Shown piece by piece: positions 1-5,917 of a stretch of 17,654 bases of DNA. Both the position numbers and the translations under genes were made by a program. The first letter of the stretch is position 1, and every line of letters starts with the position of its first letter. Origin of the DNA: Deltaproteobacteria bacterium (GTDB taxonomy: Bacteria > Desulfobacterota > Dissulfuribacteria > Dissulfuribacterales > UBA3076); contig JALTHV010000349.1 of the NCBI GenBank assembly GCA_027004315.1, forward strand, positions 1 to 17,654, in the 5' to 3' direction. The notes below the pieces were generated by a model, which did no database searches, was not told the DNA's origin, and saw nothing but the letters and a program-made list of their open reading frames with translations.

Positions 1-1
1 A

Positions 2-1144
2 TATCAGCATCAGTTGATGCTGGAGTGTTTTGACTTCGGCCGCCTACGCTACTGGCTGAACAGGCTGACCGGCACCCTGATCGGCAACGCCCATGTACTG
101 CATATCACGGGCCAGGGCGACATACAGGAGCTGCAACACAGGTCTGAGAAGGAAATATTCACGGTCAGTGAGAATTTCAAACGGCAACTGACAGCCCTAT
201 TTGGAGAGTGCGCTCTGCCCGAGTCCGACCACGTCCTGGTGGAACGCGCTGGCAAGGCATCGGCCTATTTCGAGGAAAAACTGACCGCTCTGCCGGGTGC
301 CTTTCTCCGGGATATCCAAGTGGAAGCCGATTCCAGGGAGCTGCGCAAACGGATCAGCAAGGCCATGGAGGAGACCGGCAGGGAGCTGGCGGTCAAATTG
401 GCCGCTGTAACCTCATGCCGGCAGGGCTTTGCACCGGCGACCTACCTGCGGGCTGTCTCGCGCGCCAACATGGACTTCAAACCCGAAAGGCCGAAAAGCA
501 GGGTTGCTGTAGAGTACACGGTCGATGATGTGGGTCACCCGGAACTGTTTGAAGAGCTGCGCCAGTGGCGATCGGCAAAGGCGTCTGAGCAGGGGGTGCC
601 TCACTACCGTATCCTGCACCAGCGGGTCCTGATCCAGATTGCGGTCCACCTGCCGGCTACCCTTAACGACCTGCGGAAGATCAAGGGCATCGGCAGGCGG
701 CTGTGCGAACGTTACGGCGAGGAACTGATAGCCCTGATCTTGGCCTACAGGAAAAAGCACGGCATCCAGGAGGTTTCCCTGCCCGAGCCGTCGCTGCCTA
801 AAGCGGCACAAGGGAAAAAAGGGGAGGTCACCCGCGATACCCGTCAGATCAGTTTCGACCTGCTGCAGGAAGGGCTCTCGGTCCGGGAGATCGCCGAAAG
901 ACGCGGCCTGGCTACCTCCACTATCGAGGGTCACCTGGTGCCCTTCATAGAAAGAGGCGAACTGGCAATTGACAGGGTGCTCGACCACAAACGACAGAAA
1001 ATTATCGAGCAGAAGCTCGAAACAATGGAAGGGCACCCATTGGGAGAAATTAAAAGATCCCTGGGTGACGACTATTCCTATGGCGAAATCAAGCTGGTAC
1101 TGGCCCACCAAAGAAGAAATGATAAAAAAGGGGACAGGAGCTAA
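2..1144 (+). CDS. C-terminal part of a helicase-type protein with HRDC and helix-turn-helix domains (5' end outside window)
   Basis: The reading frame is open to the left edge, so the true start lies outside the window; the TTG at 14 and ATG at 17 are probably internal codons. Numbering from the TTG, residues about 177-248 look like an HRDC nucleic-acid-binding domain, with the helix-hairpin-like stretch LRKIKGIGRRLCERYG near its end. Residues about 275-365 look like the C-terminal helix-turn-helix module (HTH_40 type) seen at the end of PIF1/UvrD-like helicases, with the core LSVREIAERRGLATSTIEGH. The start of the visible protein (LECFDFGRLRYWL) resembles the region after the ATPase core in such helicases, but no Walker motifs are in the window, so helicase activity is inferred. 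Its Arg and Leu codons (CGG, CGC, CTG) are GC-rich, unlike the AGG/ATA-rich genes downstream, which may mean recent acquisition. Confidence 0.75.
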   Translation, partial: YQHQLMLECFDFGRLRYWLNRLTGTLIGNAHVLHITGQGDIQELQHRSEKEIFTVSENFKRQLTALFGECALPESDHVLVERAGKASAYFEEKLTALPGAFLRDIQVEADSRELRKRISKAMEETGRELAVKLAAVTSCRQGFAPATYLRAVSRANMDFKPERPKSRVAVEYTVDDVGHPELFEELRQWRSAKASEQGVPHYRILHQRVLIQIAVHLPATLNDLRKIKGIGRRLCERYGEELIALILAYRKKHGIQEVSLPEPSLPKAAQGKKGEVTRDTRQISFDLLQEGLSVREIAERRGLATSTIEGHLVPFIERGELAIDRVLDHKRQKIIEQKLETMEGHPLGEIKRSLGDDYSYGEIKLVLAHQRRNDKKGDRS

Positions 1145-1428
1145 ATTTCTTCACTGAGATCATGTCGAGACAACCAGGCCTGGATGTGTCTAGGACCATT
1201 CACCTTTTTATCGAGGATCTTTATCCTGCCAAGCAAGGTATTTTTGGACGTTCTTGGAGGGTCCAGTCGAAAGTAACGGATGGCCTGATAATTTTGGGCA
1301 AAGGCATAGCAAAAAGACGTGGGCTCCTTGTCAAAGTCGGAAACTACATAGGGCCAGTATTCCTCCTTATGTTTTTTTATTTCCAGACATTTCGGTGTCA
1401 ATGCAGATACCCCTCGGATATTTTGCAA
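1141..1428 (-). pseudogene. possible small or decayed gene, resembling a C-terminal fragment of a larger protein
   Basis: This 95-codon minus-strand frame overlaps the end of the helicase-type gene tail to tail by a few bases. A stop codon lies directly before its only start candidate, a TTG, and no convincing ribosome binding site precedes it. The stretch AIRYFRLDPPRTSKN followed by LLGRIKILDK resembles the 'RLDP ... I..I.I' beta-sandwich pattern found in accessory domains of large polysaccharide-related membrane proteins. That is a weak, by-eye similarity. It could be the surviving tail of a truncated gene, an unknown small protein, or a chance frame; the plus-strand frames over the same bases look less protein-like. 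Confidence 0.3.
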
Positions 1429-1502
1429 TTATAAAGAAAGGCCTGTCGTTCTCCTGTTTGCTATACCTCCTTCTTTTAGCTTCAAAAGGCTGGGATATCC
1501 TG

Positions 1503-1519
1503 CTATCCCTTCGGGATAG
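1503..1519. repeat. small perfect hairpin, 7-bp stem
   Basis: CTATCCC, a 3-base TTC loop, then GGGATAG form a perfect 7-bp stem. It lies in the gene-poor stretch between the helicase tail and the MBL hydrolase. No T-run follows on either strand, so a rho-independent terminator is not supported. Confidence 0.5.
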
Positions 1520-1547
1520 ACATCTTTACTTAGCTGATATATATAAT
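1517..1547 (+). promoter_or_regulatory. weak sigma-70-like promoter candidate for the MBL hydrolase
   Basis: TAGACA at 1517-1522 matches five of six bases of the -35 consensus. TATAAT at 1542-1547 matches the -10 consensus exactly. The spacing of 19 bases is longer than ideal, and an AT-rich region can yield a TATAAT by chance. It lies about 60 bases before the MBL hydrolase start, which itself has an AGGTG-like ribosome binding site near 1599. Confidence 0.3.
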
Positions 1548-1610
1548 ATGGAATCTGTCGTATTCTAATAAGTCTTTTGCTGATATCCTATTTCCGTCAG
1601 GTGCCGATGC

Positions 1611-2348
1611 ATGGATCTGAAATTGCCTCTGTTGACACAGTCTTATCGACTCACCATCGTCTTCAACAACATACCCTATGCCACCAATATCAGGACTGGT
1701 TGGGGATTTGCATGCCTGATCGAGGGGTTTCAGCAGACCATCCTCTTTGATACTGGTGGTGATGGAGATATTCTCCTTTCTAATATGAAGGGCCTGGGCA
1801 TTGATCCCGGAATAGTCAGCGTAATAATTCTTTCTCACATCCATGCCGATCACTGTGGCGGCTTGGAGAGATTTCTCCGACAGAATCCAGAGGTTAGTAT
1901 CTACCTGCCAGAATCCTTTCCGGCTTCTTTCAGACAGGAGATTCAAGACTATGGGGCGCATGTCAAGACAGTCGGTACCCCAAGGCGGCTTTTTGCCCAG
2001 GTCTACTCAACCGGGGAGATGGGTAAATTGATTAAAGAACAGAGCCTGATCCTCGAGACTCCAAAAGGTCTTGCCATTATCACAGGTTGTGCGCATCCCG
2101 GCATAGTACAGATAGTTGAGAAAGCGAAGGGCCTGCTCAAAAAAGATATTTATATAGTGATCGGAGGATTTCACCTCATGGGGACATCGACTACCCGAAT
2201 TCGCGAAATTATCCAGGAACTAAAGGACTTAGGTGTAGAGAAAGTCGCTCCAAGCCACTGTACTGGCGAGAAGGCCATAGGCCTCTTCAAGAAAGGCTGG
2301 GGCAAGAACTTTGTTGAAGCCGGCTGTGGGGCCGTCATCTCTCTGTAA
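1611..2348 (+). CDS. MBL-fold metallohydrolase of the MJ0301/TM0207 (DRBFP-aminobenzene phosphate synthase-like) family
   Basis: This is a 245-residue metallo-beta-lactamase-fold protein. The metal-binding signature SHIHADHCGG is at residues 75-84. Later ligand segments are TGCAHPG (158-164), GGFHL (185-189) and SHCTG (215-219). This set, and in particular TGCAHPG, is typical of COG1237, whose archaeal member MJ0301 was linked to methanopterin synthesis; the role of the bacterial members is not settled, so no pathway is assigned. There is no signal peptide, so the protein is probably cytosolic. The ATG at 1611 is preceded by an AGGTG-like ribosome binding site about 7 bases upstream. It has no operon partner: the GH57 gene beyond it is convergent, with a palindromic element in the gap. 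Confidence 0.85.
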   Translation: MDLKLPLLTQSYRLTIVFNNIPYATNIRTGWGFACLIEGFQQTILFDTGGDGDILLSNMKGLGIDPGIVSVIILSHIHADHCGGLERFLRQNPEVSIYLPESFPASFRQEIQDYGAHVKTVGTPRRLFAQVYSTGEMGKLIKEQSLILETPKGLAIITGCAHPGIVQIVEKAKGLLKKDIYIVIGGFHLMGTSTTRIREIIQELKDLGVEKVAPSHCTGEKAIGLFKKGWGKNFVEAGCGAVISL

Positions 2349-2374
2349 AAATGGAAGGCCGGGGTAACTTCTCA

Positions 2375-2534
2375 GTAACCGGTCACATTCCCCCCGGCCA
2401 GCGGTAGCCTTTTGAAGGCTTTCAGGAGCATCGCTTGATGCACAAGATCAGGGCACTCTGCCGATTAATCCGCACTGAAACCCTTCAAAAGGCTACCGCT
2501 GGCCGGGGACGTGGACGTTGCAACGAACGGTTAC
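2375..2534. repeat. copy 1 of a dispersed long-palindrome element (MITE- or REP-like)
   Basis: The core spans 2392-2508. Arms 2392-2418 and 2482-2508 are perfect inverted repeats of 27 bp beginning CCCCGGCCAGCGGTAGCC. With one mismatch they extend to 34 bp (2392-2425 and 2475-2508). A loop of about 49 bases carries a small inner hairpin (GCATC-GCTT-GATGC). Outside the core, GTAACCG at 2375 faces CGGTTAC ending at 2534, so the palindrome continues imperfectly. Similar copies lie at 13141-13286 and from 17564. No open reading frame or transposase is present. With the hairpin at 2576-2605 it fills the 314-base gap between the convergent MBL and GH57 genes; nothing else is seen in that gap. Confidence 0.9.
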
Positions 2535-2575
2535 GGTCACAGGGTGCTTCTTCTGGAAACGATTTGCGTTAGCCC

Positions 2576-2605
2576 TGTAGGGGCAAAAAATCTTTTGCCC
2601 TTACA
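2576..2605. repeat. TGTAGGGGC-type hairpin
   Basis: Bases 2576-2588 pair with 2593-2605 around a 4-base loop: a 13-bp stem with one G.T pair, starting TGTAGGGGCAAAA. It belongs by eye to the 'TGTAGGGGC ... GCCCCTACA' class of short palindromes common in many bacterial genomes; a related one lies at 14511-14534. It is too symmetrical and lacks a clear T-run for a confident terminator call, though it lies between two convergent genes. Confidence 0.65.
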
Positions 2606-2662
2606 TTGGTTTTTGCAGCATGGGAGATCCCGGCTCCGGAGCATAGCGGTTACATCTCTCAT

Positions 2663-4795
2663 TTAGCCTATATAATAGGTGTTCTCCATAGACTTTGTCA
2701 CCGCTTGCCAGGTGATATCCTGGTGCCATTCATCTCCGGCCTTAAGGTTGAGTTCTTGGTGGGCCATAATGGATATGGCCTGGATAGTCGTCTCATAGCC
2801 CCTCTCGTTTTGGGCCACTGTCATCACTGGAAATCCCCAGATAGCACTGCTATGGCCCAGAACAATATGGAGCTTGACGTCTAATGCCCCGTCTTCAATG
2901 GTTATCTTATCCCCTCTGTGCTCCCAGGGAGAGCCTGAATCCTGTTTTTTCCCCCCTACAAGGATTTTCCCATTTCCCAGGGCAAGAAATGCCGGAAAGA
3001 TATTCCATTCTATACCAAATCGGCAGTTAATTTGGGCATCGGATTCATTCTTCAGGGTATATCTCGCATTGATTGTCAGCCCCCTGTCCCTGAGGATGAA
3101 AGACTTGGTCAAACGGACCGGCATTTTGGGAGAGCCAGGGATATATAGGCCGCCATCTCTTGTCTGTATGAGGGTCCCCCTGTCAATACGATATCTGAAG
3201 GGCTGATTGGCAAAGTCTCCCCATTCCCTGAAGTCACATCTCTTATAGTCCAGAAGGGTGGCGCTGGGATCGAAAAGGTGATCTATAAAGGAGTTTCTCC
3301 TGTACCAATCGAATATGAGTTCATTCAACATGGAGTGGTCCATATCCCTTGATAGGTTGTGGATGCTCGTGATCCCTTCATCTGTCTTCTTGTGATCTTT
3401 AGAGGAAGGGCCCTGTTCCAGTATCTTTTTTAGGGCCTCATGGTATGCCTCAGGCCTCCTGGTCAGGGTATTTCCATAGTTATTGGGGGGATCGAGGAGA
3501 GAAAATTCCACTAACTGCCCACCATAGTGGGGTTTAAAGACCAGACATGCATCACCGGATGAGGCGATTACCTCAGGCAGACCATCTTTATTGATATCGG
3601 ATTCCTCGATCATGAGGTCCTGTGTCTTGCGGAGCCTTGCCTCTGCCTTGAGTATGGATTGCCATATGGCATTTCTCAAATGTGGGAGATAGAGACCACC
3701 AAAGATGCCATGCCAGTAGGCGTCATTGCACTGAGATGAAAGGATATAGTCTCTGGCCTGTTTGTCGAATGGGCGCTTATCTCGGCTCATCTGGCTTATG
3801 GCAATAGAACGTTTGTGCATGTGGTTTGACTCAGGGTACTTCACGAGGAAATTTTTCCAGTGTCCTCCACGCAAAAAAGGCCTGTAGATTTTCTTGGCCT
3901 CTGTGCCCAGGGATTCTATCAATTCCTGCAGCTTCAGGATCTTGTCTGTAGGAAGTGCCCATTGCTCCATCTCTTCGTAGGAGGCATTGGGGAGATAGCA
4001 GAGACCCGATGCCGGTATCCTGTCCATAGTCTGTGAAAAGGTAGTCCAGTCAACGAATTCTTCCTTCCAGCGAGAGGCATGGTACAGGAAGTCTTCAAGC
4101 CATCCATCTCTATAGACCCACTTGTAGGTCCCGGGCCATCCGCCGAATTTCTCTCCATCATCTACACAGATAGCCATTTTCCCCTTCCCTGAGACCTCTC
4201 TCAGATATGCCCCAAGGTCGTTCATTGGACTAAAGGGGATTAAATAACGCAGTGTCTCATCTATTGGAAAGATTGCCAGGGTCTTCCCACCCGACTCTGT
4301 CAGATAATAGCCGTAGAGTTCCTCTTTGTTGAAGCCTGTTACGAGAAAATGCCGGTCATCTACGACAACAAATTGGATGCCCGTATCTGACAGGTCCTCA
4401 ATTATTTGGTCTTCCCATACCCTCTCTGTCAGCCAGAGACCCTTGGGCCTCTGGCCAAGGCGTCGCTCCAGGTATTCACTGAGTCTCAATATCTGTTCCC
4501 TCCTGTCCTCCCGGGGTATGGAGGCAAGGACAGGTTCATAAAACCCACCGCCCAACAACTCTATTTGCCCCTTGTCTGCCATATTGCCTATGAGGTCAAT
4601 CATTGAGACATCATTATCTTCCCACCAGTTGAGGAGTATCCCACTCACGTGGAGGGAAATGGAGAGCCATGGGGCCTTGGAGACGGCTTGCAAGAAAGGA
4701 CGATAGCATGTATTAGTCAGCTTCTCGATGACCTTGTAAAAATTGCCAAGGGGCTGGTGGTCGTGGAGACCGAAAAGGACAGGCATTTTGGACAT
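2663..4795 (-). CDS. glycoside hydrolase family 57 enzyme (4-alpha-glucanotransferase / alpha-amylase type)
   Basis: This is a cytosolic GH57 enzyme of 710 residues acting on alpha-1,4-glucans, close in layout to the Thermococcus litoralis 4-alpha-glucanotransferase. The family motifs appear in order: HDHQP (11-15), ELLGGGFYEPV (79-89), WLTERVW (121-127) with the likely nucleophile E124, and VDDGEKFG (211-218) with the likely acid/base Asp at 212 or 213. A central region (about 300-390) and a C-terminal beta-sandwich (about 400-705) match the DUF1925 and DUF1926 layout. The frame could open at a TTG at 4852, but the ATG at 4795 has an AGAGGA-type ribosome binding site at good spacing and puts HDHQP at the usual place. 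There is no signal peptide, so a role in storage-glucan turnover is inferred. It is divergent from lolD and convergent with the MBL gene. Confidence 0.88.
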   Translation of the reverse strand: MSKMPVLFGLHDHQPLGNFYKVIEKLTNTCYRPFLQAVSKAPWLSISLHVSGILLNWWEDNDVSMIDLIGNMADKGQIELLGGGFYEPVLASIPREDRREQILRLSEYLERRLGQRPKGLWLTERVWEDQIIEDLSDTGIQFVVVDDRHFLVTGFNKEELYGYYLTESGGKTLAIFPIDETLRYLIPFSPMNDLGAYLREVSGKGKMAICVDDGEKFGGWPGTYKWVYRDGWLEDFLYHASRWKEEFVDWTTFSQTMDRIPASGLCYLPNASYEEMEQWALPTDKILKLQELIESLGTEAKKIYRPFLRGGHWKNFLVKYPESNHMHKRSIAISQMSRDKRPFDKQARDYILSSQCNDAYWHGIFGGLYLPHLRNAIWQSILKAEARLRKTQDLMIEESDINKDGLPEVIASSGDACLVFKPHYGGQLVEFSLLDPPNNYGNTLTRRPEAYHEALKKILEQGPSSKDHKKTDEGITSIHNLSRDMDHSMLNELIFDWYRRNSFIDHLFDPSATLLDYKRCDFREWGDFANQPFRYRIDRGTLIQTRDGGLYIPGSPKMPVRLTKSFILRDRGLTINARYTLKNESDAQINCRFGIEWNIFPAFLALGNGKILVGGKKQDSGSPWEHRGDKITIEDGALDVKLHIVLGHSSAIWGFPVMTVAQNERGYETTIQAISIMAHQELNLKAGDEWHQDITWQAVTKSMENTYYIG

Positions 4796-4907
4796 ATCTG
4801 GTATCCTCTGCAATTTTTTTTGATTATACTGTAGGAGAAAGGAGTTTATCAAGTTCTTTACTTGATTGAGATGGCCTTATTTGTTAATTCTGGAGCTGTT
4901 TTATACT

Positions 4908-5027
4908 TGATGTCCTCGCAAAAAGTCTTTTTCTCACGCAAAGCTCGCAAGGGCAGTCTATATATCAAAAAAAACTTTGCGCCTTTGCGCCTTTGCGTGA
5001 TATTTTTGATTTTTGACGAAGTCATCA
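4908..5027. repeat. long imperfect palindrome with CGCAAAG motifs upstream of lolD
   Basis: TGATG at 4908 faces CATCA ending at 5027. Between them the arms pair imperfectly: TCACGCAAAGCTCGCAAG (from about 4935) faces a right arm with CTTTGCGCCTTTGCGCCTTTGCGTGA (about 4975-5000, written here only as a position guide and repeat of CCTTTGCG units). AT-rich outer parts of both arms also match after reverse complement (TTTTGACGAAGTCATCA on the right). It resembles the CGCAAAG-rich intergenic palindromes seen in many environmental Proteobacteria-like genomes. It lies in the divergent gap between GH57 and lolD and would be in the lolD leader if transcription starts before it. A weak TATACT box sits at 4902-4907. 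Confidence 0.65.
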
Positions 5028-5046
5028 TACTTTTTTGGTTCATCTT

Positions 5047-5823
5047 ATGACTAAAGAACAAAAATATGGCGTCAAAAATTCCTTGCCTCCTGCTGGGTCT
5101 GACACTACCCTGGCCTTAGAGGTCAAAGGCCTCTGTAAGAGCTTTTCGAACAATGGCTTTCAGGTAGAGGTCCTGAAAGACCTCAATTGTAGGATCTATC
5201 CAGGGGAACTTGTAGGAGTAGTCGGGGCTTCAGGGGTTGGAAAGACCACATTTCTCCACATACTTGGTACCCTTGATCGTCCTAGCAATGGCAAGGTCTT
5301 TCACTTTGGAGAGGATGTGTTTTCTTGGAGTGACACCAGGCTCTCCAGGTTCCGCAATGAAGAGCTGGGATTCGTTTTCCAGCTCCATCATCTCCTGCCG
5401 GAGTTTTCTGCCCTTGAGAATGTTATGATGCCGTGTCTGTTAGCAGGGGAATCCAAGGCCAGGGCAAGGGAAATGGCAAGGGGCATACTTGTAGAGTTAG
5501 GGCTTGAGAAAAAAAACGGTTACCGTGTTGGGGAACTTTCAGGTGGTGAGCAACAGAGGGTGGCCTTGGCAAGGGCCATGGTCAGGAGGCCCAAGTTGAT
5601 CCTGGCTGATGAACCTACTGGGAATCTTGACGAAAAAACCGGGGAGAAGGCCGCACACTTAATCTTTTCCTTTAATAGACGCTACCACATAACTGTAATA
5701 GTTGTTACACACAATTTGGCCTTGGCAGGTGGCATGGACCGGTGTATCGGGTTGGCCGGAGGTCAGGCTACTGAACTCGATGTCTCTGATCTAAAGGCCT
5801 TTGGCACAGGGCATATGTCTTGA
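5047..5823 (+). CDS. lolD: lipoprotein-releasing system ATP-binding protein LolD
   Basis: This is the ABC ATPase that powers release of outer-membrane lipoproteins from the inner membrane to LolA, acting with LolC/E permeases. With the ATG at 5047 it has 258 residues: Walker A GASGVGKTT (60-68), Q-loop FQ (111-112), the LolD-typical stretch HHLLPEFSALENVMMP (114-129), signature LSGGEQQ (164-170), Walker B LILADEP (184-190) and switch His222. The LolD-typical stretch favours LolD over FtsE or MacB. A TTG at 5035 could also start it; neither site has a good ribosome binding site. The N-terminal extension before the ABC core is about 20 residues and poorly conserved in look. No lolC/E permease lies beside it: upstream is a palindrome and a divergent gene. 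bamA follows 94 bases later on the same strand. Confidence 0.87.
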   Translation: MTKEQKYGVKNSLPPAGSDTTLALEVKGLCKSFSNNGFQVEVLKDLNCRIYPGELVGVVGASGVGKTTFLHILGTLDRPSNGKVFHFGEDVFSWSDTRLSRFRNEELGFVFQLHHLLPEFSALENVMMPCLLAGESKARAREMARGILVELGLEKKNGYRVGELSGGEQQRVALARAMVRRPKLILADEPTGNLDEKTGEKAAHLIFSFNRRYHITVIVVTHNLALAGGMDRCIGLAGGQATELDVSDLKAFGTGHMS

Positions 5824-5917
5824 TTGCCAGTGCAGTTACATCTTGGGCTGGGTTACTGGATTCTTATAAATTTATTATATCATCTTAAGTCATTGTCATC
5901 TATGCAGGGTAAGCATA

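Noticed and set aside
1162..1434. Plus-strand 90-codon frame over the possible gene remnant
   Set aside because: The protein looks like antisense of the minus-strand frame, with no family pattern and no ribosome binding site.
2375..2534. CRISPR-like repeat or an rRNA/tRNA-like structure in the palindromic element
   Set aside because: There is no direct-repeat/spacer periodicity and no tRNA features; copies are far apart and palindromic.
2576..2605. Rho-independent terminator for the MBL or GH57 gene
   Set aside because: The stem is convincing, but no clean T-run follows on either strand, and a related hairpin occurs elsewhere outside a gene-end context.
5047..5823. FtsE or MacB instead of LolD
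   Set aside because: The HHLLPEFSALENVMMP stretch and the cluster with bamA/lpx genes fit LolD; neither ftsX nor a MacB membrane domain is present.
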